Assembly (NCBI GenBank): GCA_003170915.1
Contig: PMYB01000234.1
Coordinates: forward strand, 1 to 64,000
Length of the DNA: 64,000 bases
Source: Bryobacterales bacterium
GTDB taxonomy: Bacteria; Acidobacteriota; Terriglobia; Bryobacterales; Bryobacteraceae
Direction: 5' to 3'
The notes under the pieces are model-generated. The model saw nothing but the letters and a program-made list of their open reading frames with translations, had not been told where the DNA came from and searched no databases. Positions 37,301 through 48,899 of this stretch are shown one piece after another; position 1 is the stretch's first letter; every line of letters begins with the position of its first letter. Position numbers and translations under genes: made by a program.

Positions 37301-37369
37301 CACGCCGATTACCAGCGCCAATACAACACCCGTCCCGCGTTGCGCCTCATCCGGCCGCTGACCGAGTAG
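34316..37369 (+). CDS. TPR plus CRTAC1/FG-GAP/ASPIC protein, 1017 aa
   Basis: N-terminal TPR repeats; PGDFDNDGLPDLCV, FNRDGRTDLAFGAG, ASPIC-like VRITWANGLVQNE. Confidence 0.85.
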   Translation: MSRLAVFLAACGGGALLVAQLNQPDAVRLWHYRNLGKAFYENPTTQKEAVDQFRQALALAPDSPRELLNYGLALLRAGEIESGTAQIEKVQKLEPKLPHSWFNLGIALQKQGEFDRAFTQFQGMARLAPDDPITHYHLGTLYKLRGDQAAAIREFETARKLQPRLAAAHFQLYGIYRQAGRAADAATELQIFQDLKKQTEGAAVPEDVDWSAYSEIYDPIDGPPSAPPAAPVYRDEKIAGGFGQGPSGVVALRLDAGARPSLIAWSSERVAVFRYGTQAVRDSGLESLRDVVSIAPGDFDNDGLPDLCVITSRAALLYRNVKGKFQQQATLATGSFRKAVWIDYDHDYDPDLVLLGDDSRLLRNNGAAGFSDETRRFPFVAGRALDAALFDLEPDTPGFDLVVSYQDRPGVLYRDKLGGAYQAVTLDALPAGAAHLVARDFNRDGRTDLAFGAGLLLLNRNARLQSETALKSVVVAGSVLADFQGNGRLDRALISADGTLVIERDVTPNYGDWIEIALTGVKNEKLALNAKVEVKAGTSYEKATYEGLPLVFRLDSRAVVDTVRITWANGLVQNETGQAVNRVVSITEAPRLAGSCPMIFTWNGERFNFVTDVLGVAPLGASSGDGHYFPVDHDEYVSISGDMLKPREGRYQVRMTEELREVSYIDQIELIALDHPAGIGVVTNEKFKSPPFPEFRLFGVDRKIHPLAARDSRGADVREALSKQDRVYPDSFRRDHAGVAEMHNLDLDFGPVARSNHAVLVLQGWVDWADGSTFLSAMQEHNDLTFPYIQVKDPAGNWKTVVEDMGIPSGKPKTMAVDLTGKFLSPAREVRIVTNLCVYWDEIYLVEDSAAPPARLTSVPMLSADLGFRGFSKAVIHPERKQPEMFDYQTVSFTSMWNPTPGNYTRYGAVENLLARPDDRMVVMGSGDELRMLFGAAGLPALPDGWKRDFLLLVDGWAKDADANTAFSQSVLPLPFHGMSAYPYPARENYPSDHIHADYQRQYNTRPALRLIRPLTE

Positions 37370-37404
37370 CCATGCGCCTCATCCTGGGCGAGACCCCACG
37401 GCCC

Positions 37405-38589
37405 TTACTGGCTCCGGCGTCCGCCGAATGCCGGCCGCGGCCCCAGGTGCTCGGGGAAGCTGAACCGCGCTTGCTGAATCGGCACCCCGATCACTTCGAT
37501 CCGCTTCAGGTCGCGCGTGCCCACGCCGAGATCTTCGGCCAGTTTCAACGTGCTGTCGCACCCCTCGAACGGCGCCGTGCCGCGCTCCGCCATGGGGTCG
37601 AACCCCATCACGGCCGCCCCCACCGCGTCCGTCGTGACGCAGTTGGTTCCCGCCAGCACCACACCGGGGCTGACCATCTTGGTGTAGCCAGGCCGCGGGA
37701 GTTCCGCCCCGGCGATGGTTTCGACGCCGTCGACGATCGCGAGGTGCACCGGGAGCGCGGCCACTATGTCGGCCACGAACCGCGGGATGCGGTATCCGGC
37801 CTGGCGGGGGCTCGTCGGATCTTTCTCGGGCGGCGCGCTTTTGGGAGGCTGGCGGCTGCCCGAATGGCCTATCTGGTTGCGGCCGCCGTAGGGAATCGGT
37901 GAAGGCTCGTCGGTGGGGACCTTGTCGCCATAGATCGTGGTCGGACTACAGCCGAAGCAATTCTTCATCGAGAGCGTGATGCCCGCCGTGTCGTGCTGCT
38001 TGAGCTTCGCCAGCGAAACCAGCACGTCGGACTCGGCGTAAACGGTGTTGAGATCGAAAGCCGGAAACAGGTGGCCGCCGTTCGGTACCGGGAACCGCGT
38101 GTACGGCTTCCTGCCCCTGTACGGCAGGTTGGTATTCACCAGCTCGACGCGCGGCGCCGCGCCCAACACCAGCCTGGCGTCCCAGTTGGCCTTGTACATG
38201 AATTCCTCGAGCGAGGCCGCCCAGACCCAGGCGCCCTCCACCACCCGGATGCGCCGCGCCCCGGCCTTGTCCAGCAGGTGGACGATCGTCCCGACGGTGC
38301 GCGGATGCGTCCAACTGGTCCGCCCGGCGGAGAAGTGCTCCTGGCGCATGCCGGCCTCGCCCGTCAGGTTGATCTTGATGGTAACGGTCTTGCCCTTCAC
38401 CAGCCGCCCCATTCCGCCCAACTGGTCGAACAGCTTCTCGGTGGCGGACAGGAACCCGGTTCCGTAGTCGGCGCACTTGGCAATTGCCACGGGGGCAGTG
38501 GGCGCGGTGGCACGCAACCGCGCGGGCTGGATCAGCCCCAGGCCGGCCGCTCCGGCTCCCGCCATGAATTCTCTTCGGGTGACTTTCAT
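37405..38589 (-). CDS. DUF362 domain protein, Tat-type signal
   Basis: TRREFMAGAGAAGLGL; VTIKINLTG, SDVLVSLAKLKQHDTAGITLSMKNCFGC. Confidence 0.85.
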   Translation of the reverse strand: MKVTRREFMAGAGAAGLGLIQPARLRATAPTAPVAIAKCADYGTGFLSATEKLFDQLGGMGRLVKGKTVTIKINLTGEAGMRQEHFSAGRTSWTHPRTVGTIVHLLDKAGARRIRVVEGAWVWAASLEEFMYKANWDARLVLGAAPRVELVNTNLPYRGRKPYTRFPVPNGGHLFPAFDLNTVYAESDVLVSLAKLKQHDTAGITLSMKNCFGCSPTTIYGDKVPTDEPSPIPYGGRNQIGHSGSRQPPKSAPPEKDPTSPRQAGYRIPRFVADIVAALPVHLAIVDGVETIAGAELPRPGYTKMVSPGVVLAGTNCVTTDAVGAAVMGFDPMAERGTAPFEGCDSTLKLAEDLGVGTRDLKRIEVIGVPIQQARFSFPEHLGPRPAFGGRRSQ

Positions 38590-38606
38590 GAGATCCCTCT
38601 CTCGTC

Positions 38607-40085
38607 CTAAACTTCGAACTCCAGCGCAAAGTAGCCCGGAACCGACGCCGGTACCCGGCACTCCACTCCGAAATACTCGTCCGCCGGCATCGGTTCGATC
38701 CGCACCGGCTCCGCCGCCCCAATCGACCACAGGCTGGCGCCGCGGTACTTCTCACGCACCCACACCGTCCGTGGACCGTAAACTCGTGCGGTTGCGAACG
38801 CCAGCACCTCGACCAGCGCCCGTTTGCCATCGGGCGAACCCATGACGAGCGTGCAACCTGAGCTGCTGGCGTTGTAGACCTTCACCAGGTCGTTGGCGTG
38901 GCTGATCAGGAACTGCGCGTCCACCGCCACCTGGAAGGCGTCGGTCAACTCGTCCTTAGCCACCGCCAGGCGGCCTTTCCCGAAAGTGCGCACGGTGAAC
39001 TGCGTGTCGAAACCCGGGTCGGTGGGCGTCCCCTCGGGATCCCATTTCGGCCCGGTGATCAGCAGGCCGCCTTGTTCGGTAAAGGCCATCATCTTCCGGC
39101 GCAGGGGAGCTTCGGGCGCCGCCTTGTCGGCGTAGATCAGGGCCTTCAACCCCGTGAAGGGCTGCGCCATGGCCTGCGATTTCCAGATCGCGCGGAACTG
39201 TAGATTTTGCCGCGCCGCCAGGTTCAGGATTTCGCCGCTCATGTCGAAGTTATCGCCCGTGAAGTCCGAGACCACTCCGAGTATGCCCAAGGACCGGAAC
39301 GTCCGCCAGTCCGCGTGTTTATCGAAGAATGCAATCGCCGCGCCGATCTGCTTCAGCGTCTCCCGCGCCGGGGCGTTGCCCTCGGTCAGGCCGGCGCGCA
39401 CCGTCTCGTCGAGCGAGATCACCCAGCGCCCGCCGGCGATTTCCGCGTCGCAGATGGCCGTCTGGTAGTTGGCGGCGGTGATGATGCGGCCCTTGGCGGG
39501 CGGGTCGAACATCAGCCAGAGCGGCTTCCGCACCCGCGCCCGCGCCATTTGCAGAAACCAGCCGTTGGAATCGAGCCACGGTACGCGGGTCGGCCCGGCG
39601 CTGTCGCCGAACCCCGGCACGGTCACGCCCGGCCAGACGTTGCCGGTCGCGGCGAGCAGGGGTCCGGGTGCGTCCCACGGCATCTTGCCGCGCTCACCCC
39701 ACGGAATGACCGGGAAATCGGTCTGGCCCTTGAAATCCTGGATGGCCACGGCCACCAGACCGGCCGCGCGGGCGGCCGCGATCGCCGCCGCGTGATCCGC
39801 CGTGCCTTCCACCCATCCGGCCACGGCGAGGTTGCGCTGGCGCGCCGCGGCGACCAGCGCCGCCGCGGATTTCTGCTGAGCCGCGTCTTCCGGCAATCCC
39901 GCCGCCCAGCTCAACAGCAGGCAGTCGATGGGAGAGTCCTTGAGGATGTCGAGAGACGCGGGGTCGTGAAAACGCTCCAGCGTTTGTTTGTTTTGGGGGG
40001 TGAAGCCGTCAGTCTTGCCGCGCTTGGCGATCTCCAGCGGACCGCTTGCCCAGCGCATAGGCACTGCATTCGGTAATAGAGCCAT
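38607..40085 (-). CDS. Uncharacterised protein, possible TIM barrel plus glutamine-amidotransferase-like domain
   Basis: 492 aa intact ORF in operon orientation with 37405; layout resembles GH42-type barrel/trimerisation order but no diagnostic motif seen. Confidence 0.6.
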   Translation of the reverse strand: MALLPNAVPMRWASGPLEIAKRGKTDGFTPQNKQTLERFHDPASLDILKDSPIDCLLLSWAAGLPEDAAQQKSAAALVAAARQRNLAVAGWVEGTADHAAAIAAARAAGLVAVAIQDFKGQTDFPVIPWGERGKMPWDAPGPLLAATGNVWPGVTVPGFGDSAGPTRVPWLDSNGWFLQMARARVRKPLWLMFDPPAKGRIITAANYQTAICDAEIAGGRWVISLDETVRAGLTEGNAPARETLKQIGAAIAFFDKHADWRTFRSLGILGVVSDFTGDNFDMSGEILNLAARQNLQFRAIWKSQAMAQPFTGLKALIYADKAAPEAPLRRKMMAFTEQGGLLITGPKWDPEGTPTDPGFDTQFTVRTFGKGRLAVAKDELTDAFQVAVDAQFLISHANDLVKVYNASSSGCTLVMGSPDGKRALVEVLAFATARVYGPRTVWVREKYRGASLWSIGAAEPVRIEPMPADEYFGVECRVPASVPGYFALEFEV

Positions 40086-40143
40086 GTGTCACCCTAGTTT
40101 CATTGGCGAAAATCAAAATACCATCTTAAACCCAAATCAACTG

Positions 40144-40168
40144 CGCGCCGCTCCGGCGCGAACGCCGG
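40144..40168 (+). promoter_or_regulatory. Two mutually exclusive hairpins upstream of the redoxin gene
   Basis: CGCGCCG-CTC-CGGCGCG (40144-40160) and CCGGCG-CGAA-CGCCGG (40153-40168) share the middle segment. Confidence 0.35.
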
Positions 40169-40212
40169 CGGCGTACTATTAAATATCAACATCCGAAAAG
40201 AGGAGAAAGTTA

Positions 40213-41370
40213 ATGACTGCATGCCGATTCGCTCTCTTCGCGATTGCCGTGGCGGCATTCGGGCAGGAGGCGCGCCTCACGCCGTCCGTCAACAATGCGC
40301 ATCCGATCCTGGCGATCGGTTCGCCGGCGCCGGATTTCGAACTTCCCGGAATCGATGACAGAATTCACAAGCTGAGCGAGTACAAGGACCCCATCCTGGT
40401 GGTGATGTTCATCTGCAACCACTGCCCGACTTCGCAACTGTACGAAGGCCGAATGAAGAAGCTGGTGGATGACTACCAGAGCAAGGGCGTAGGCTTCGTG
40501 GGCATTGAGCCCAACGACCCCAACGCCATTCAGTTGGGCGAACTGGGCTACACCGACGTGAGCGACAGCTTTGAAGAGATGAAGATCCGCGCCGAATACC
40601 GGCACTTCAACTTCCCGTACCTGTACGATGGCGAGACGCAGGCCGTGGCGCAGGCTTACGGGGTACAGGCGACGCCGCACGTGTACATCTTCGACAAGGA
40701 ACGGAGGCTGCGATACGAGGGGCGGATTGATAATGCGCAGCGCGAATCGCTGGTGAAAATTCGGGATGCTCGCGCCGCGCTGGATGCGCTTCTGGCGGGA
40801 CAGCCGGTGGCGGTCGCACACACGCCCGCGTTCGGCTGCTCAACCAAATGGAAGTCGAAAATCGACAGCCACTTGCAGGAGTTGAAGCGAATCGAAGCCG
40901 CGCCCGTGACCCTGGAAGCGGCCACCGCCGACGATCTCAAGAAGCTCCGCACGAACCCCACCGGCAAAGTGCTGCTCGTTAATTTCTGGGCAACCTGGTG
41001 CGGCCCATGCCTCACCGAATTCCCCGGCTTGGAAACCACCTTCCGCATGTTCCGCCACCGCGACTTCGACATGGTGACGGTAGCGACAAACTATCCCGAC
41101 GAAAGGGCCGGTGTTATGAAATTGCTCCAGGAGCAACACGCCTCCAGCCGCAACCTGCAATTCGCCTCCGAAGATACCTACGCGATGCAGGCGGCGTTTG
41201 ACGCCAAGTGGGACGCGGGCGTGCCGTTCACAATGTTGATCGCTCCCGGCGGTAAGGTGCTCTTCCAGCAGCAGGGCGAAGTGGATGTTATCGCCTTGCG
41301 CCGGGTGATTCTGGCCAACCTGGAAAACGAAACATACGTCGGCCACCCCGCCTACTGGGCGGCCAGGTAA
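40213..41370 (+). CDS. Exported double thioredoxin-fold protein (redoxin plus TlpA-like)
   Basis: First domain CNHCPTSQLYEGR; second domain NFWATWCGPCLTEFP; AGGAG SD. Confidence 0.88.
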   Translation: MTACRFALFAIAVAAFGQEARLTPSVNNAHPILAIGSPAPDFELPGIDDRIHKLSEYKDPILVVMFICNHCPTSQLYEGRMKKLVDDYQSKGVGFVGIEPNDPNAIQLGELGYTDVSDSFEEMKIRAEYRHFNFPYLYDGETQAVAQAYGVQATPHVYIFDKERRLRYEGRIDNAQRESLVKIRDARAALDALLAGQPVAVAHTPAFGCSTKWKSKIDSHLQELKRIEAAPVTLEAATADDLKKLRTNPTGKVLLVNFWATWCGPCLTEFPGLETTFRMFRHRDFDMVTVATNYPDERAGVMKLLQEQHASSRNLQFASEDTYAMQAAFDAKWDAGVPFTMLIAPGGKVLFQQQGEVDVIALRRVILANLENETYVGHPAYWAAR

Positions 41371-42281
41371 CACCGCTGGCCGCCGAACACCGCGAACCGA
41401 TTCTCCGGCTGCCCTGGCACGTCCGTCTGGATCGCGAACAGCCCGCCGCCCAGGCGGTCCGAGGGTGGCGCGTCGAGCCCGGCGCTGGTGACGTAGAGCG
41501 TACCGAGATCCGGGCCGCCGAATGTGCAGCTCGTGGGATTCAACGCGGGCATCTCGATGACGCGGTCGATGACGCCGTCCGGCGCCACGCGCACGACGCA
41601 GCATCCGCCATACCGGCAGTTCCACAGATAGCCTTCGCTATCGACGGTGGATCCGTCCGGCCAGCCGCGCGAGAAGCCCGCGAAAAACGGCCGCTCACCG
41701 CCGATCGCGCCGCTGGCTGCGTCGTAATCGTAGACGCAAATTGCGTTTTCGAGCATGTCGGCGAAGTAGAACCGCGTGCGGTCCGGGCTCCAGGCCAGCG
41801 TGTTGGAGATACCGATGCCGCGCTTGCGCTCGGTGACGGAGCCGTCCGGGTCGATGCGGTAGAGCGCGCCATCCTTGCCGCCGCAAGCGCCCGGAGAGCC
41901 GTCGGGGTTCACGTTATTGCGCATCGAGCCGAGCCAGAACGAGCCGCGCGGATCGGGGCGGGCGTCGTTGGACCGCACCGCCGGCCACCCCGGGAGCCGG
42001 AAGCCGTGATCGCGCCGCTCGTCCGTCTCCGGCATCCACAGGATGAGCCGCGAGCCGAGCGCCACGGCCAGCGTGTCGTCGCGGTCCGTGAGGGCCAGCG
42101 CCGTCACGGGCTCATCGAAGAACCATGAGTTCACCGACTTCCGGCAGGGGTCGAAGCGGTGAATCAGGAAGCGGTTGATGTCGGTCCAGTAGAGCGCCTG
42201 TGCGGCGGCGTGCCAGACCGGGCCTTCGCCGCAACGGTCGCCCGCGGGCGCTACGCAAACGGGTTCGCTTACCCTCTCCAT
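41352..42281 (-). CDS. SMP-30/gluconolactonase-like protein
   Basis: GEGPVWHAAAQALYWTDI, SNDARPDPRGSFWLGSM, NTLAWSPDRTRFYFADM. Confidence 0.9.
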   Translation of the reverse strand: MERVSEPVCVAPAGDRCGEGPVWHAAAQALYWTDINRFLIHRFDPCRKSVNSWFFDEPVTALALTDRDDTLAVALGSRLILWMPETDERRDHGFRLPGWPAVRSNDARPDPRGSFWLGSMRNNVNPDGSPGACGGKDGALYRIDPDGSVTERKRGIGISNTLAWSPDRTRFYFADMLENAICVYDYDAASGAIGGERPFFAGFSRGWPDGSTVDSEGYLWNCRYGGCCVVRVAPDGVIDRVIEMPALNPTSCTFGGPDLGTLYVTSAGLDAPPSDRLGGGLFAIQTDVPGQPENRFAVFGGQRCYLAAQ

Positions 42282-42288
42282 GCGATCC

Positions 42289-42816
42289 TCACCGCACGCC
42301 GATGCCGGTCAGCAGGCCGCCGTCGATCAGGTAGTCGCCGCCGGTGCAGAAGCTGGTCTTATCCGAGGCCAGAAACGCCGCCATTTCCGCCACCTCCTCG
42401 GGCCTTCCAACGCGCCCCAGCGGGTGCGCCGCGCCGAAGCGTTTGAAAACCTCTTCCACGGGCTCGTCCGGCGAGAGCGTGCGTGCCGCGAGCTCCAGGA
42501 TCGGAGTCGCCACCGAACCGGGGCTTATGGAGTTCACGCGGATGTTGTCCGGGGCGAAATCGAGAGCCATGGCGCGGGTCAAGCTGTGAATCGCGCCCTT
42601 CGATGCGACGTACGCCGCCACCCGCCGCTGGCAGGCGCGACCCTGCACGGAGGAGAGGTTGACGATGGCCCCGCCGCCGCGCTTTCTCATTTCCGGCACG
42701 CCGAAGTGCGCGAAAAGATAGATGCCTCCCACGTTGACCTGCATGCACCGGTTCCAGGTTTCCGCGCCGGTTTCCACGGCGTCGCCATATGGATGGACCG
42801 CCGCGGCGACTCCCAT
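42289..42816 (-). pseudogene. 5'-truncated SDR-family oxidoreductase
   Basis: Begins at AAVHPYGDA (after the usual NNA) and keeps YVASKG, SPGSVATPI; lacks the N-terminal TGxxxGIG Rossmann segment. Confidence 0.75.
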
Positions 42817-42819
42817 CTC

Positions 42820-45195
<2,376 letters not shown>

Positions 45196-45199
<4 letters not shown>

Positions 45200-46539
45200 A
45201 CGGTCCTCACCTCGGGGTGGACCCACGGCTCGCGATACGGCCTGCGCAACCGCCGATTGGCTTCTTCGTCGCCGATGACCATGCCCTTCTGCGCATCCCA
45301 GGCCAGCGTCCGGCCCACTTGCATGGAGAGATTCGCCAGGATGCAGCACGATGTGGAAATGAAGCCTTCCTCGATATCGGCCACCGGCTTGCCGCGCGAC
45401 GCCATGTTGGCCAGCAGGTCTTTCATGTGACCGCGGATGGCCGGGGCCACATGACGCTCCAGCCGGGCCTCGGTCCGGTCTTCCGGATACTCGTCCAGTT
45501 CGTAGGCGACGTCTTTGTGAATCGCCTGCCCTCCCCGCTCCGCCGGAATAAAATCGTAGCCCATGACCCCGGCCTTCAGAGTGCCTCGCTCGCCATACAG
45601 CGTGGCGCCCCACGGGTAGTTCGGATCCACCGCGGGACCGAAGCGGCGATGCTGCCAGACGATGGTGAGGTTGTCGTACTCGAAGATGGCGGTCTGCGTG
45701 TCGGCGATGTTGGATTTGCCGCCCTTGAGAACGCGCAACCCGCCAGAGGACGAAATGCGCTTCGGCCAGCCCAGGCCCATGAACCAACGCACCATGTCGA
45801 ACATGTGGATTCCCATGTCTCCAATGGTGCCGTTGCCATACTCCATGAACTGCCGCCAATCGCGCTGGATATCGGGGCTGTAGGGCATCATCGGCGCGGG
45901 GCCCACCCAGAACTCCCAGTCAAGCGTGTCGGGAACGGGCGCCGGCTGCGCGGCAATGGCCCGGCCTCCGCCGTAGGAATAGATCTCCACGTGTCCGATC
46001 GTGCCGAGCTTCCCCTCCCGGACGAGGTTGCGCGCCTCGATCAGATGCGGAGTGCTGCGCCGTTGCGTGCCCACCTGGACCACACGCTTATACTTGCGGG
46101 CCGCCGCCAGCATCGCCTGCCCTTCCACGACGTCCACGCTGATCGGCTTTTGCACGTATAGATCGGCGCCCGACCTGGCGGCCTCGATCATGGGCAGGGC
46201 ATGCCAGTGATCCGGCGTGGCGACCTCCACCAGGTCCAGGTCTTTCTCCTTGAGCATCTCGCGGTAGTCGGTGAACATCCGCGGCTTCTTTTTGGAGGCC
46301 TGGCGCGCGGCCGCCATCTCCGCGCAGTCGGCCATCATTTTCTTGTCCACGTCGCACAGCGACACGATCTCGACCGGCGCCACCTGGACCAGCCGGAAGA
46401 TATCGGACTTACCGTACCAGCCGCAACCGATGAGTCCCACTCGTTTGGGAGGCGAATCCGCGGCCTCGGCGCTATACCGCCGGGCGGCTCCCAGCGCCAG
46501 CCCGGCAACACTCGTTTGCATGAATTCACGACGGTTCAT
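45196..46539 (-). CDS. Gfo/Idh/MocA family oxidoreductase, Tat-type signal
   Basis: NRREFMQTSVAG; GLIGCGWYGKSD; TPDHWHALP; QKPISVD; ATGA overlap with 44147 gene. Confidence 0.92.
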
Positions 46540-46685
46540 AGACTCCTCGCGGATTTTCCAGTGCCGGCGTCCAGTTTATCCGATTTCACCGGGTGTGGAG
46601 AGGTTGACCTCGGCAAAGCACTTCCCCTTTGACACGGAAAGTGAAACCGGGGAGAATAAACCTGCCAGTCAAAAAAGGAGGCTGA

Positions 46686-47597
46686 ATGCGGAGAGTATCG
46701 AATTTGCTATGGACAACGATGGTCCTCGTTCTTTGGATCGGCGCGATCCAGGCTCAGACGCCGCCCCCGGCGCAGGGCGCGCAGACGCCGGCTGGGCGCG
46801 GCGGCACGCCCGTGCCTGGCGGACGCGGAGGTCCGGCGCCCGTGCCCAAAAAGCACCTGCTCGTGATCGGCATGACCAGGGGTTATCATCACGGCTCCAC
46901 GTCCAACGCCATGGCCACTTTCTGGAAGCTGGGCAAGGAATCCGCAGTCTGGGACACCGAGATCAAGACCGACATGGAATGGATCACCAAGAAGCAGCCA
47001 TCGAGCGAAGCCCACAGCCTGGAATGGTTCGACGCCGTGGCGTTCGTGAACACCACCGGCAACTGGAAGCTGGACGACGAGCAGAAGCAGGCCCTGCTCT
47101 CCTTCGTGCACGATGACGGCAAGGGGCTGGTGCTGGCGCATGCCGCCCTCGACGCCAACTACGACTGGCCGGAGTTCGCTGAAATGACCGGCGGCTGGTT
47201 CCAGGCGCACCCGTGGGGAACTTTCGACGCGCCCGTGATCGTCGAAGACCCCACTTTCCCCGCTATGCGACACTTCCCGGCGCGCCTCTTCATTCACGAC
47301 GAAATGTATTCGCCGAAGAACTGGTCGCGCGAGAAGGTCAACGTGCTCATGCGGCTGGACGAGACGCAACTCAACTACACCAACCCGCAGTACGGCGTCG
47401 TGGCCACGCGCCCGGACAAAGACCAGGCTATTGCCTGGTCGAAGATGTACGGCAAGGGCCGCGTCTTCTATTCCAGCCTCGGCCACACCAACGAGGCCTG
47501 GGAGAATCCCGACGTTCAGAAGATGTATCTCGAAGCCGTGAAGTGGGCGATGAAACGAACGGAAGGCAGCACTGCTCCTCATCCGAAAGTGAATTGA
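46686..47597 (+). CDS. ThuA domain protein (exported)
   Basis: KHLLVIGMTRGYHHGS, YDAVAFVNTTG-like, VLAHAALDANYDWPEFAEMTGGWFQAHPW, GRVFYSSLGHTNEAW. Confidence 0.92.
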   Translation: MRRVSNLLWTTMVLVLWIGAIQAQTPPPAQGAQTPAGRGGTPVPGGRGGPAPVPKKHLLVIGMTRGYHHGSTSNAMATFWKLGKESAVWDTEIKTDMEWITKKQPSSEAHSLEWFDAVAFVNTTGNWKLDDEQKQALLSFVHDDGKGLVLAHAALDANYDWPEFAEMTGGWFQAHPWGTFDAPVIVEDPTFPAMRHFPARLFIHDEMYSPKNWSREKVNVLMRLDETQLNYTNPQYGVVATRPDKDQAIAWSKMYGKGRVFYSSLGHTNEAWENPDVQKMYLEAVKWAMKRTEGSTAPHPKVN

Positions 47598-47626
47598 GGT
47601 CGCAGGGAACGTTAAGGCGGACTCTC

Positions 47627-48850
47627 ATGCATAACAGGCGCAGTTTCCTGGTCAGTGCCGCTGCTACCGCGGCCCTCTCGCGCTCCGCCATCGGCGCGAA
47701 TGACAGAATCCGGTTCGCCATTATCGGCGCCGGCGTCCGCGGCAGTTATGTCGGCGGGGTTTTCACCGACTTCCCCGACGTGGAACTGGTGTCGGTGTGC
47801 GATGTCTACACGCCCCCCCGCGAGCAGCAGGCAGCCAAGCTGGGCGAGAAGACCAATAGCCACCCCGAGGCCGTGGCCGACTACCGCCGGGTGCTCGACC
47901 GCAAGGACGTGGACGCCGTCCTGATCACCACGCCGGATCATTGGCATGGGCCCCTGGTCATCGAAGCCAGCCAGGCGGGCAAGGACGCCTACTGCGAGAA
48001 GCCGCTGACCAACAGCATCGAAGTGGGGCAGAAGATGCGCGAGGCGGTCCGCCGCTACCAACGGGTCGTGCAGATCGGCCTCCAGCAGCGCTCCTGGGAC
48101 CACTTCCAGGAGAACGCCAAACGGGTGCAGGACGGCCTGATCGGCAACGTCTATCACGTCGAGTGCATTTACCAGGGCAACTACACGCGACCCGAAGGCG
48201 AGCCCACCGCGCCGCCCGCGGACCTCGATTGGGATCTCTTCCAGGGGCCCGCCGAGCGTCGCCCCTATACGGCCATGCGCCAGCGGTCCTGGCGGGCCTT
48301 CTATGACTATTCGGGCGGCACCCTGCTCGATTGGGGAACCCATTTGACGGACGTGGCGCACTGGTACATGGGCGTGCGGGAGCCGCTGACCTGCAGCGCG
48401 TCGGGCCAGTACGTTCGCGTCCCGCCCCAACCCTTGCAGTTGCCCGACACCATGTCCGTGACATGGAAGTATCCGCGGTTCGTGATGACATACACGAACT
48501 GCGTGCGCCAAAGCCCGGATTTCGATGTTCAGGGCAACCACTTCCTCGGGACCATCGGGTGGCTGCAAGTGAATCGCACCGGCTTCCGCTACCGGCCCAA
48601 TGCCACAGGCGGGCGCGGCGGCCCGGCCACGCCGCCGTTCCAGCCCGTGAGCCAGAGTTTCCGCTATGACGGCGGTCCTTCCGACCACGCCCACGTCCGC
48701 AATTTTCTGGATTGCGTCAAGAGCCGCCAGGACCCGGTGGTCAACATCGACACAGGCTTTTATTCCACGCTGCCCACTCTGCTGGGCGTGCTGGCCATCC
48801 GCGACGGTAAGACGCACTCGTGGGACGGCCAGCGGGCGCAAGCCGTCTAA
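47627..48850 (+). CDS. Gfo/Idh/MocA family oxidoreductase, Tat-type signal
   Basis: NRRSFLVSAAATAAL; AIIGAGVRG; TPDHWHGP; EKPLTNS. Confidence 0.92.
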   Translation: MHNRRSFLVSAAATAALSRSAIGANDRIRFAIIGAGVRGSYVGGVFTDFPDVELVSVCDVYTPPREQQAAKLGEKTNSHPEAVADYRRVLDRKDVDAVLITTPDHWHGPLVIEASQAGKDAYCEKPLTNSIEVGQKMREAVRRYQRVVQIGLQQRSWDHFQENAKRVQDGLIGNVYHVECIYQGNYTRPEGEPTAPPADLDWDLFQGPAERRPYTAMRQRSWRAFYDYSGGTLLDWGTHLTDVAHWYMGVREPLTCSASGQYVRVPPQPLQLPDTMSVTWKYPRFVMTYTNCVRQSPDFDVQGNHFLGTIGWLQVNRTGFRYRPNATGGRGGPATPPFQPVSQSFRYDGGPSDHAHVRNFLDCVKSRQDPVVNIDTGFYSTLPTLLGVLAIRDGKTHSWDGQRAQAV

Positions 48851-48899
48851 ATCGGTAGCTATCCGGCCGGCCAGAAGCCCGCGGCGCGGGCATCGGGAT

